Assembly: GCA_964510065.1 (NCBI GenBank)
Contig: CAZEAC010000038.1
Coordinates: 1-40,763, forward strand
Reading direction: 5' to 3'
DNA length: 40,763 nucleotides
Origin: CAZEAC01 sp964510065
Lineage (GTDB): Bacteria > Bdellovibrionota_C > UBA2361 > CAIXSY01
In this document: positions 32,420 to 40,583 of the stretch, in pieces
Layout: each line of letters begins with the position of its first letter
Numbering within the stretch: position 1 is the stretch's first letter
Notes under the pieces: model-generated
Database searches by the model: none
What the model was told of the DNA's origin: nothing
Seen by the model: only the letters and a program-made list of their open reading frames with translations
Made by a program: the position numbers and the translations under genes

Positions 32420-34887
32420 CAGACACAGAAACGACTGCAGCGCAGAGCTCGGGAACAATAGACGAATATTTTTTCATTGAAGGCCATCTTCTTTCGACGC
32501 GGACCTCAGATGCCTATAAGGCGATTGATAAGTTCTCCAAAGCGAGCGTGCTCTTGTGGCGGCTTCGCCATCCGCTTGATTCGAAAAGCGGCGGCATCGG
32601 GCGTTTCCTAGCGCGAATGAAGATTCTTACTTCGATTACTCCCGCGGTGGCTGACATCGAGAGCTACGAAGTCGACGCAAATGGTGTGGCGTTCGCCGTA
32701 CTTCCGCAGCTTCATGGGCAAGCCCTGAGTGCCGTCAAATTGGAGGTAACCGAGGCCGAGCGTCAGTTCGTCTCGTGCTTGCGTCTCGTGGCGCAGCTTC
32801 ATGAGCAAGGAGTTGTTTGCGGCGACCTTTGTCCCGCGTCATTTTGGCTTGATCGTTCGGGTGATCTTATGTTCCTGGGAATTATGGGCTCGTTTGACAG
32901 CGAGGCCAGCGGCACTGCGACACTCCCGGCGCCAGAGCTCTTGAATTATATGGCTCCGGAGCAGCGAAGCGGCGCCGGCGCAGTGCCAGCTTCAGATGTT
33001 TTTGCGCTTGCCGTGCTGGGATACCATTTCTTCACGGGACAGTTCCCCTACGGTGCCCACTCTGGTGTTTTGGGCGAGGCCGATCTTGCTTCGTTGAAGC
33101 CCGTGTCGCAGTTTGTTCCGAAAGCGCCGTCTTGGACTGAGGATTTTTTCCAAAAGGCATTACATCCAGATCCTGAGGCACGCTATGCAACTGTCGAGCA
33201 AATGCTCAAGGGGCTTGTTGAGCTTCGCCAGAAAAAGATCGACGAAGCAAATGTTCCGGCACGAGTGGGAATGTCCTTAAGCGCGCAGGAGAAAATTAGG
33301 CGAGCGGCATCAGTGCATATGCCGGTGAGTCAGAGTGCCAAGGTACGCGAACAGGCGCAGGAAGCTGAAGAAGCTGCGGCGGCTGACGCAGCGACCAAGC
33401 GCAGCAATCCAAAGCTGATGGCCGGCCTTGGTGTGGTGTGCATTATTGCCATTGGTATTATTTTAAAGTTTGCATTTGGCCGCGATGAGATACAGAAACA
33501 AGAAGGTGTGAAGTTTGAGGGGATATTAGCCGAGGGCGCTGATCCTGACCTTACCGCGCCACTGGTCGAGGCAAGCTCGTGCGAAATCACTCCCGCGGAG
33601 TTGAAAGATCGTCTTGATGCGATTATTAAATCCGATGATCCGATCATGCTTGCCGGGCTGGTAAGTTTGGCCAAGGCTGCTTGCACATCGCAGCAGCGAG
33701 GCCTCGTTGAAGAGGCAATTCTTGCCAGAGCAAAACGGGTCGGATTGACCAGGAGCTCTGTTCAAGCCAATCTTTGGCTGAAGAGCAATTCTGAGGCCCA
33801 GTCCAAGACTCCTGCATATGGGGCAGTACTCAAGACACTTGATCCGAGTATGCCGCGCGATGATCGCAACGCGCTTCTTAAAGAAGCATATCCGACTGAT
33901 CCGCGGGCGATCTTAAGACTTATTGGAGCGCTCGCCATTGATCTTGGAAAGCCCGATGATTTTCAGGCACTGTTAGCGTCATTGCTTCAAGATCCACTCG
34001 ACGCGCAAGACCTTAAGACCAGGTCGACTTTAAGTATGATTCTTGCGTACTCCGAGCTATCGCTGGTCTTTGGTGAAGACGCGATGCTCTTAAAAGATAA
34101 GATCCCGGATGGTGATGTGCTTTGGCTGCTCGGAATCATGGCCGAGCGCGGAGACGCACAGTTGAAAACACTTGCCACAATGGCCGGAGAAAGAAACCTT
34201 CTTCCACCGCTTCGGCAGATATTCTTAGAGCCGCTTATTGCCAAAGCCGATCTCCCGGTTGATGTTTCTGCATCGCTCATTAAGGGGACCGCCGGGACTC
34301 TTAAGAAAGATGATGTAACACGGTTCGGTCGATGGTATCACCCCGACGTGGAGAAGGTGCTTTTGGCGGTGTGCGCCGACCGCTATGATCGCGAGGTCAT
34401 TGTCGAAGCCTTCGAGATTCTTGCAGGCAAAAATCCGGTATTGCCGCCGACTGCTGAACTGATTAATTGGGTGCGAAAGGACTACTGGGAGCAACGCGGA
34501 GATTTTGCCCATGCTATTGGCATTTTAGGTACGCTCAGTGTGGCAACTGCCGAGGAAGTCGAACCAGCGATGGCGATTTTTTCGAAGTTTCTTGGCGATC
34601 AGCGATTCATGTCAGCGCTTCTTGCGACTAATAGTCCGGTAATTATTAAACTCATGCTTGATAAAGCGCAGTATTCCGCGCGCTTACTCAAAGATCCGTT
34701 TGAACTTCTTAAGCTTGCCGAATTCCCGGATAAAGAAATACGAAAGAAGGCCGTGGAGCTGGCTGGCAAGAGGAACGATATGTTGATAATAAAAAGGCTG
34801 ATGGAGCTTTATGAAGTTGAGAAGGATCCTGAAGTAAGAAAAGTTTATGAGTCGAATCCTTGGATTCTTGAGAGAGTAAAGAAATAA
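32416..34887 (+). CDS. Membrane pseudokinase with helical C-terminal region
   Basis: An 823-residue protein. Residues 15-275 have the outline of a Ser/Thr kinase, including the APE-like MAPEQRSG and the following ASDVFALAVLGYHFFTG, but the catalytic elements are lost. The VAIK Lys is replaced (VLLWRL), HRD becomes CGDLCPASF, and DFG becomes LGI. A linker is followed by one membrane segment (about 334-352), and the C-terminal 470 residues form a mostly helical extracytoplasmic region that resembles a helical-repeat solenoid (repeated LAEFPDKEIRKKAVELAGK-like helices near the end). It may serve as a scaffold or substrate of the kinase at 21.7 kb. It overlaps the small ORF upstream and abuts the next lipoprotein gene. 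Confidence 0.8.
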   Translation: MTDTETTAAQSSGTIDEYFFIEGHLLSTRTSDAYKAIDKFSKASVLLWRLRHPLDSKSGGIGRFLARMKILTSITPAVADIESYEVDANGVAFAVLPQLHGQALSAVKLEVTEAERQFVSCLRLVAQLHEQGVVCGDLCPASFWLDRSGDLMFLGIMGSFDSEASGTATLPAPELLNYMAPEQRSGAGAVPASDVFALAVLGYHFFTGQFPYGAHSGVLGEADLASLKPVSQFVPKAPSWTEDFFQKALHPDPEARYATVEQMLKGLVELRQKKIDEANVPARVGMSLSAQEKIRRAASVHMPVSQSAKVREQAQEAEEAAAADAATKRSNPKLMAGLGVVCIIAIGIILKFAFGRDEIQKQEGVKFEGILAEGADPDLTAPLVEASSCEITPAELKDRLDAIIKSDDPIMLAGLVSLAKAACTSQQRGLVEEAILARAKRVGLTRSSVQANLWLKSNSEAQSKTPAYGAVLKTLDPSMPRDDRNALLKEAYPTDPRAILRLIGALAIDLGKPDDFQALLASLLQDPLDAQDLKTRSTLSMILAYSELSLVFGEDAMLLKDKIPDGDVLWLLGIMAERGDAQLKTLATMAGERNLLPPLRQIFLEPLIAKADLPVDVSASLIKGTAGTLKKDDVTRFGRWYHPDVEKVLLAVCADRYDREVIVEAFEILAGKNPVLPPTAELINWVRKDYWEQRGDFAHAIGILGTLSVATAEEVEPAMAIFSKFLGDQRFMSALLATNSPVIIKLMLDKAQYSARLLKDPFELLKLAEFPDKEIRKKAVELAGKRNDMLIIKRLMELYEVEKDPEVRKVYESNPWILERVKK

Positions 34888-35388
34888 ATGAAAATTCTTG
34901 CCTGTTTTACACTTCTAATCTTGTCATCTCTCGGCGGCTGTAGCTCCTCGACCATCAGTACCGAGGAGCTTATTGCGACGCCGGCACCTGGTGCGCGGGT
35001 CACTCTATTAGACGGCGAGCAGCTTCCGCTCAGCAGCTTTCGGGGTAAGAAAGCGATACTTTTCTTTTGGGACACGCGCTGCTCGCGATCGAACAGCATA
35101 ATGCGTTCCTTCAAGGGCCGAATTTCAGAGCTTAGCCGCAGAAATGATCTTTCTATCGTTACAGTAAGTATTGATAAGAATAAAGACCTGGAGGCGGTCA
35201 AGGAGCGCTTGGCAGGTCTAAATGGCCGGCCCTTTGTGCATGCCTTCTCGGGAAACGATATTCTTGACGAGGCCTACTGCTCTTTCCATGGAAGCTCTAT
35301 TCCCTTATTTGTGCTGCTCGATGCGCAGGGCGTTGTTCGTGCGGTAGGGCATTCAGAGAGCGAATTTGACGAGATGCTAAATGCTTAG
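34888..35388 (+). CDS. Thioredoxin-fold lipoprotein (TlpA-like) with single active-site Cys
   Basis: A 166-residue lipoprotein: MKILACFTLLILSSLGGC with lipobox LGGC. The mature part is a thioredoxin/peroxiredoxin-like domain: LLDGEQLPLSSFRGKKAILFFWDTRCSRS, VSIDKNKD and the cis-Pro loop SSIPLFVLLD. The usual CxxC is CSRS, so only the first Cys remains. This would not oxidise or reduce through a normal disulfide exchange; it could form mixed disulfides, or act as a fold without redox function. The ATG directly follows the pseudokinase stop, with no gap. It is the last gene in the run and overlaps the stop of the convergent peptidase gene by three bases. Confidence 0.82.
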   Translation: MKILACFTLLILSSLGGCSSSTISTEELIATPAPGARVTLLDGEQLPLSSFRGKKAILFFWDTRCSRSNSIMRSFKGRISELSRRNDLSIVTVSIDKNKDLEAVKERLAGLNGRPFVHAFSGNDILDEAYCSFHGSSIPLFVLLDAQGVVRAVGHSESEFDEMLNA

Positions 35389-37370
35389 TGCCCCGAGATT
35401 CCTAGGATAAAAGCCCCGACCATTGCTGCTTCAGCCCGTTGTAGATTGAGATCATGTTCGCCAAAATGCGAACCGGTCTCGCTCGTATAGAGATACGTTT
35501 GGCGTTGCCCGCTTTCACGCACAAGTTCTAAGAATCGCCGTGCTTGCTCGATTCCGGTGATTTCGTCATGGAGTTTCGCAAGAATAAGCGTTGGAGGAAA
35601 TCGCGCGGGCGGGCTCTTGAAAGCAGACAGCTTCTCGAGGAGGCTGTGTCCTTCGGCCGTATTCGGATCGCCCCACTCCCACCGTTCGCGGGCCTCAATG
35701 GCGGGGGCAAGCTTGACCGAGCGATCAAAAGGATCAAGGAATGGCGAGTCAAGTACCACGCCTTTAAAAAGCGCCGATTCTTTCTTTAGTGCATTCGCGG
35801 CGAGAAGCGCACCGGCACTTCTTGCCGAGAGAATTAATGGCATGTCGCGGAATTTCGGATCGCCGGAAACGGCACGGGCGACGCTGACGAGGTCCAAGAT
35901 TCCGCGTTCTCGTCTTAGAGCGCGTGCAGCCTCATGTCCAGAAATTCCAAATTCCCCGCCGCCACGAACATGAGCGAAAATAGGGACAATACCCTCTCGC
36001 GCGAGGCTTGTAGTACTTGGATCGTAGTGCGGCTTGATTACAGATCCATATGCGCCGTAGACCTTAAGAAGCAAGGCTTTGATTAGTGTGGAAGGGTCGC
36101 GCGGCACGATAGCGCTGTAGTGTACAAACTTTCCGTCGTCCGCCCGGATCTCCGCGGAGACGCATTCACGCGTTCTTAGAAATTGTAATGCTTCGGGCGG
36201 TACCGAATCTTCAGAAACAACCTTGAGCCTTTTTGTCTCAAGTTCAGGAAGGAGAATCATTCTAGGCGCGAGAAAGGAATTGAGGGCGATAAGTGGCAGG
36301 CCTTCCGATTGGTACGGCAACGGTAAGAAATTAAGCGCAGGTGAGCAAGCGCTGCGCACGGGGGGAGCTGTTAAAGCGAGTGGTCCTTGCGCGGAGTTCG
36401 ACCACGCCCACACAGTTTCGACGCCATTTTCTCGTACAATCCAGTAGAGCCCTTTGCTACTTCCACGCAGCTCTTCGATTGACGCGTTTGGAGTACCTTG
36501 CCAGAGGATGTCGCCGTTCTGATTCAGGATTCGCGGAGGCTTGCTGATCCGATTGAGCGCAAGATATCGCTCTGTTTCGATCTGTTCGAGGGCGAAAGAG
36601 TAGAGATCCTGCACTTTCTCGAGCATCGAGAATATTGGGCGTAAGATTTTTGTTTTGGCATCAACAAAAAAAAGCCGCGCATGACCTGGCATTGTCGCTG
36701 CAAGGAACAGCCCACCACCTGAACTCGGGACTTTTAAAGAAAGTAAGAGATCCTGATGAGCTGCACGGTAAAGTTTTATCGGCGCAACGTGAGAATCAGG
36801 AGTGTAAAGGTAGAGTGCCTGGGCCCCTTCAGAAGGCTCGATTATGACGGCGAGAGTTTTCGCGTCGAGCCACTGGTATTCAGAGATTTTGCCGCACGTC
36901 GCGAGTCTTTCGCTCTTGCCCGGAAAAGACACGGTGAGTGTTGTAGCAAGAGCCGGATCAAATGAGATTACACTTGCAACGGCTAGAGCGTATGGATTTA
37001 GCCGCAACGATAAAATGTCAAACTCTTCGTTGCCAAAAAGCTGTGCGGGGTAGAAAATGGTTTGTTCGGCAGCGTCGGTTGCATCGCGGGCAAGTATTTT
37101 AGAATAGCGCCGGCCCGGCTCATCAACTGAGCGGTAGAGAATTTTCCCGGTGTCAATTGAGCCGGGAGTCGCGGGGGTCGCGGTAAAGAGTTTCAAATGC
37201 TCTCTGAGACGGCGAACAGTTGAGGCTTGGAGTAAAGAGGAGTCCAAGAAGGCTTGGTTTTCAGCAGTTGCGGTAGAGAGTGTGGGGCTAGGGAGGGATG
37301 CAGACCTGGGAGCGCAAGAAGTAAGCAGGACGAGAAGTGCTACAGCGCGACATAAAGGGTGAAGCTTGGA
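35385..37370 (-). CDS. Prolyl-oligopeptidase-family (S9A) lipoprotein, start not defined
   Basis: A serine peptidase of about 660 residues. An N-terminal beta-propeller (to about residue 430) precedes an alpha/beta-hydrolase domain: YGAYGSVIKPHYDP, VRGGGEFGISGH, the Ser nucleophile in SARSAGALLAA, the Asp in AKLHDEITG and the His in GSHFGEHD. The SAGALLAA layout resembles oligopeptidase B (RSAGGLL). A lipoprotein signal (LCRAVALLVLLTSC) is present, but no in-frame ATG, GTG or TTG lies between it and the tRNA gene. The only upstream in-frame ATG, at 37439, is inside tRNA-Leu. A rare start codon, or a start within the tRNA transcript, is needed. The 5' boundary given here excludes the tRNA. Confidence 0.78.
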   Translation of the reverse strand, partial: SKLHPLCRAVALLVLLTSCAPRSASLPSPTLSTATAENQAFLDSSLLQASTVRRLREHLKLFTATPATPGSIDTGKILYRSVDEPGRRYSKILARDATDAAEQTIFYPAQLFGNEEFDILSLRLNPYALAVASVISFDPALATTLTVSFPGKSERLATCGKISEYQWLDAKTLAVIIEPSEGAQALYLYTPDSHVAPIKLYRAAHQDLLLSLKVPSSGGGLFLAATMPGHARLFFVDAKTKILRPIFSMLEKVQDLYSFALEQIETERYLALNRISKPPRILNQNGDILWQGTPNASIEELRGSSKGLYWIVRENGVETVWAWSNSAQGPLALTAPPVRSACSPALNFLPLPYQSEGLPLIALNSFLAPRMILLPELETKRLKVVSEDSVPPEALQFLRTRECVSAEIRADDGKFVHYSAIVPRDPSTLIKALLLKVYGAYGSVIKPHYDPSTTSLAREGIVPIFAHVRGGGEFGISGHEAARALRRERGILDLVSVARAVSGDPKFRDMPLILSARSAGALLAANALKKESALFKGVVLDSPFLDPFDRSVKLAPAIEARERWEWGDPNTAEGHSLLEKLSAFKSPPARFPPTLILAKLHDEITGIEQARRFLELVRESGQRQTYLYTSETGSHFGEHDLNLQRAEAAMVGAFILGISGH

Positions 37371-37372
37371 TA

Positions 37373-37453
37373 TGCGGGAGGGGGGACTTGAACCCCCACG
37401 CCTTACGGCACCAGGTTCTAAGCCTGGCGTGTCTGCCATTTCACCACCCCCGC
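37373..37453 (-). tRNA. tRNA-Leu (anticodon TAG)
   Basis: On the minus strand the sequence folds as a tRNA: acceptor stem GCGGGGG / CTCCCGC with one G-U pair and A as discriminator, U8, a D-arm, anticodon stem CCAGG / CCTGG around the loop CTTAGAA (anticodon TAG, reading CUA codons), a variable arm GCCG-TAAG-type, and T-arm GGGGG-TTCAAGT-CCCCC. CCA is not encoded. The 81-nt length is at the short end for Leu tRNAs because of the small variable arm. A possible sigma-70 promoter lies upstream. The prolyl-oligopeptidase gene follows three bases downstream of the tRNA in the same direction. Confidence 0.95.
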
Positions 37454-37469
37454 GTTTTCGTCGCTGGGG

Positions 37470-37498
37470 ATGTTAATGTAAGCAGAGCTATCGGGCAA
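37470..37498 (-). promoter_or_regulatory. Sigma-70-like promoter for tRNA-Leu
   Basis: On the minus strand TTGCCC (37493-37498) and TAACAT (37470-37475) are 17 bp apart; each matches consensus at four of six bases. Transcription would start near 37463, about 10 bases before the tRNA. The same transcript may continue into the peptidase gene. Confidence 0.45.
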
Positions 37499-37558
37499 GT
37501 GGTAGGGCGAATTAGAGCATAGGTGAGCGCGCCTTGAATAGCAGCCTCAATTCAGATA

Positions 37559-39652
37559 ATGTTTGGACCTTGGCAGCCTTCTGGCACTAGTAGTATGGAA
37601 GTATCTCAGACTCTAGCAAAAAATCGAAAAGCGTTACGCGTCAAGTCCGCTGTTCAAAATCCTATAAATGATATTGGTGCAATTTCGGGGCCGGCCATTG
37701 CAGGTTCCGAAGCCCCCGAAAAACATTCTGGCCAGGAAGGAACGCGGCTCTCAAGTATCTTAAAGGCGGTGCATTTCGCCAAGGCTGCATTAATCGACCA
37801 CGTAGGAGCCCATCCCGCTGCGCTCGCGTACCTTTACTGGGAGGGGAAGGTAGCGCCAGCCGAGCCTCCACGTTTTAACACGCGTGCTGAGCACAAATTA
37901 AAGCTGAATAAAAAAATAATAAGTCAGCTCTGGCGAGAGACCGTATCGCTTGCGATTAAGGGAAATCGAAAGCACTGGCACGAGCTCGGGCTTCGTCAGA
38001 TCGAGTTAATCAAAAAAATCGGCCTTGATCGTAACCACCTCGCGGCACTTGCTGAATTTGTGACAAAAATTGCCGAGAGACGATTCGAGCCGTCCTCGAG
38101 CGAGATGCATCTTCTTTCCTCGATGAGCAAAGCATATCGCCGGTATTTTGAGCCAAAATTTGATCGCTACTCGTCGCTTCAAGAAAACTTGAATGAGGTA
38201 TATGAAGCGGCGGTTACAATTCATCTGCCCGCTATCAGAGCGGTGGTCGACAAGCATGAAAGAAAACATGTTGCCCTGCAGGGAACGCTATTTGGAGCGG
38301 TGGCGAACGGGTTTGTAAATGCTCTCGATAACTCCGATCTCTTCGAAATTAATGTGAGCGCGTATGTCGTTCAGCGGATGAATGGCGCGGCAATTGATGA
38401 GATTCGAAAGCTCTTGGAGGGCAACGCTTTTAGCTCTCGAAGCATGAATGCGATAAGTATAAAGCTTGATGGCATCACCGCGCTCTTTGAAAAGAGCGCC
38501 GGAAGAAAGCCGAGTGTCAGCGAGCTCTCCGCGCTTCATGGAGCGATCTTTGAGAGGTCGCTTCGCCGAGAATCGGTGCGTTGTTATCTTGCCCGGCGCG
38601 AAGGAGTAATTGAGCTCGATGCATTACGCAAGGATGGTGAGGGAGCTGGAGATGATTCGACCTCCGAATTTATTTCGGACGAAAGTGGCACTACCCCGTT
38701 TTTAGAGATGCAGCAGGGCGAAATTGAGTCCGTACTGAGAATATTTGTGAGCGAACTCCCTGAGGCCGAGCAGGACGTGATTCGTCGGTACTTTGGCATT
38801 GGCACTGATGATCGAAAGCTAAGTGTTGTCGGAGCGGAGCGCGGAGTAACTGAGTCGAGAATAAGCCAGATTCTTGCGAGCGGTGCTGAACGAATTCGAG
38901 CACGGCTCGAGGAGATTATCGGAAAGGAGGAAGTTGCGGCGCTGCGCGACCATGGCTACGGAAAACGAAGCGACGGTGAGGTTTCTCTGGTGGGGAGCAA
39001 GATTCTTGAATCATTAGAGGACTATCTTCGCAAAGCGCAGATTTCCCCGAATTTGCTCGGGCTTCAGGATGCGGTTGCGGCCCTTTCTCCGGCGAAGTCT
39101 CCGGGAATTGTCCGCGCGATAGACCGTCGACGCGAGGAGCAGTTTGCAAGGAAGCTTGCCGCGTGCCTTCCGGTGAGTATCCATATGAATAGTGAGTTCT
39201 TCTCGGGACTTTCCGGTGAAGCGCTTACACATTTTCGCTCGGCTAGTTATGAGGCTATCTGCTTTTTTGTCTACTCTACCTGCAAAGTTCTCACGGGGGA
39301 GGACCGGCGAAGCGGTTTTATGGATCGTCTCGCGCCTGAGGCGCTGATGCTTTGTTGGCCGCTCGTCAATGCACTTTGTCATCAGCGCGGTGCTCATGAG
39401 CTTTCGCATGCATTTGACGCCATCACCACGGTGCATGCCGTGCACCGCGCGTTAGGCGCAGTTTCTGATCTCCCACGTGACGGGATGCACGCGCTTACGG
39501 AAGCGCTTTCGGATAGTAGCGCTGATGCGTGGGCCCACGCCGCAAGAAAATCGCTACTTCTTCGTAATAGCGCAATTGCACATTGGCGTGATGAAAAAGG
39601 GCCTTTTACTTTTAAGCGCGAGATGAGGCGAATAGTTCGGATTGCGAGTTAA
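37559..39652 (+). CDS. Sigma-70-like protein with long N- and C-terminal extensions
   Basis: A 697-residue protein. A region-2-like segment (about 240-285; GAVANGFVNALDNSDLF, then VSAYVVQRMNGAAIDEI) is followed by a region-3-like segment with GRKPSVSELSALHG. A clear region 4 spans about 395-460 (LPEAEQDVIRRYFGIGTDDRKLS, then GVTESRISQILASGAERIRARLEEI). The first 235 residues and the last 235 residues match nothing that I recognise, although the N-terminal part is basic and the C-terminal part is helical. Typical sigma-70 proteins of this class are 250-600 residues and do not carry such a C-terminal extension. An ATG at 37595 is a possible alternative start. It is divergent from the tRNA gene. 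Confidence 0.72.
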   Translation: MFGPWQPSGTSSMEVSQTLAKNRKALRVKSAVQNPINDIGAISGPAIAGSEAPEKHSGQEGTRLSSILKAVHFAKAALIDHVGAHPAALAYLYWEGKVAPAEPPRFNTRAEHKLKLNKKIISQLWRETVSLAIKGNRKHWHELGLRQIELIKKIGLDRNHLAALAEFVTKIAERRFEPSSSEMHLLSSMSKAYRRYFEPKFDRYSSLQENLNEVYEAAVTIHLPAIRAVVDKHERKHVALQGTLFGAVANGFVNALDNSDLFEINVSAYVVQRMNGAAIDEIRKLLEGNAFSSRSMNAISIKLDGITALFEKSAGRKPSVSELSALHGAIFERSLRRESVRCYLARREGVIELDALRKDGEGAGDDSTSEFISDESGTTPFLEMQQGEIESVLRIFVSELPEAEQDVIRRYFGIGTDDRKLSVVGAERGVTESRISQILASGAERIRARLEEIIGKEEVAALRDHGYGKRSDGEVSLVGSKILESLEDYLRKAQISPNLLGLQDAVAALSPAKSPGIVRAIDRRREEQFARKLAACLPVSIHMNSEFFSGLSGEALTHFRSASYEAICFFVYSTCKVLTGEDRRSGFMDRLAPEALMLCWPLVNALCHQRGAHELSHAFDAITTVHAVHRALGAVSDLPRDGMHALTEALSDSSADAWAHAARKSLLLRNSAIAHWRDEKGPFTFKREMRRIVRIAS

Positions 39653-39702
39653 GGGTCGCGAAGGCAGCACAAACCCATGGAAAAACCGAGATCCTGCAAG
39701 GC

Positions 39703-39742
39703 CTTCGGGCCGCCGAAGTCTTTTTGACTTGGCGGCCCGAAG
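39703..39742. terminator. Strong bidirectional terminator hairpin
   Basis: CTTCGGGCCGCC pairs with GGCGGCCCGAAG over 12 bp; after one bulged G, AAGTC / GACTT adds 5 bp around a TTTTT loop. It lies between two convergent genes (sigma-like gene stop at 39652, minus-strand gene stop at 39764) and probably ends both. The long GC stem is distinctive; the downstream T-run is short. Confidence 0.7.
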
Positions 39743-39763
39743 TTGCTTTAGGGCTGGGTCAGC

Positions 39764-40306
39764 CTAGCCGAGTTTGGCGCGGAGGAGCAGTTCGCCGCCC
39801 TCAATCGCCGTTTCGACAATTTGGGCCGACACCTGCGCGCCGAGCACACTCACCAAGAGTTGGACCTGAACTGGCAAGGTGACTTCAGTGCTCGCATCGC
39901 TCCGTGGTGCGGTGGCATAGCGGGGGCTTGGTTCCGGCGTCGAGTTCTTGGTCCCCTTGGGGCGACCTCGACGACCCTTCGTCTTGGCGCCGGGCGAGTC
40001 CGTGCCAACCGACTTGGATCCGCCGCCAATGAGCTCCCTCGCGGTATCCACTTTTTTGGGGTGGACCCACACCAGGGCGTTCTCGAGGGGCCGTTTGATC
40101 GCCTTGTAGAGCGCGACCAGCATCGGGAACGTTTTGCCAAGTCCGTAGTTGAACTTCCCACTGAGTGTGAACGCGACGAAGGCTGGAGAGACCCCGGTCT
40201 CTTTGGCGAACCAGGCGTACCCCTCACTGTCTGAAGAGAACTCCTTGTTCGCTGCGGACAGAATTGCCAGAAACTCTTCCTGGCGCTCGTTTGCTATTTT
40301 CGACAT
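39764..40306 (-). CDS. HTH-like protein with AT-hook-type motif
   Basis: A 180-residue protein. The first 80 residues are a helical domain with a helix-turn-helix-like pattern (YAWFAKETGVSPAFVAFTL, then LGKTFPMLVALYKAIKRPL). The middle is a basic, Gly/Pro-rich segment with GRRGRPKGTKN, the core of an AT-hook. The C-terminal 45 residues (VQVQLLVSVLGAQVSAQIV) form a hydrophobic beta/alpha unit. It may bind AT-rich DNA as a nucleoid-type or regulatory protein. Codon use (frequent GCC, GTC, CTG) differs from genes to the left, so it may be acquired. The ribosome-binding site is weak. The family is unknown to me. Confidence 0.6.
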   Translation of the reverse strand: MSKIANERQEEFLAILSAANKEFSSDSEGYAWFAKETGVSPAFVAFTLSGKFNYGLGKTFPMLVALYKAIKRPLENALVWVHPKKVDTARELIGGGSKSVGTDSPGAKTKGRRGRPKGTKNSTPEPSPRYATAPRSDASTEVTLPVQVQLLVSVLGAQVSAQIVETAIEGGELLLRAKLG

Positions 40307-40583
40307 GTGTTTTTCTTTCTACCCCGCCGCAGGGTTGTAATGAATTTTCAGCTCATCCTCGGCTCACCACTCGCTCTTTCGAACGGATGGCGGATGAACT
40401 GCAAGGAAAGTCGGCGTAACCTTTTGCTGCCTGCGCTTCCCTCGATTCGGCACCGCAAAGGCGCGCGGCGCTGATTCGAGTGAAGCGAGAAGATTGTATT
40501 TCCCAAAGCATCGCGAGCCCAAAGATCAACGATCACGGCATGTCAGCAAAACTTGAAAAATCAAGCCGTGCATCGAGAATCTG
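40307..40583. other. Intergenic region left of the palindromic element
   Basis: 277 bases with no convincing gene or clear terminator. They hold the upstream region of the minus-strand HTH/AT-hook gene. Nothing else that I can support. Confidence 0.4.

Noticed and set aside
37371..37439. Extension of the peptidase CDS to the in-frame ATG at 37439
   Set aside because: That ATG and all following codons lie inside a well-formed tRNA-Leu gene; the extension would give a non-signal-like N-terminus.
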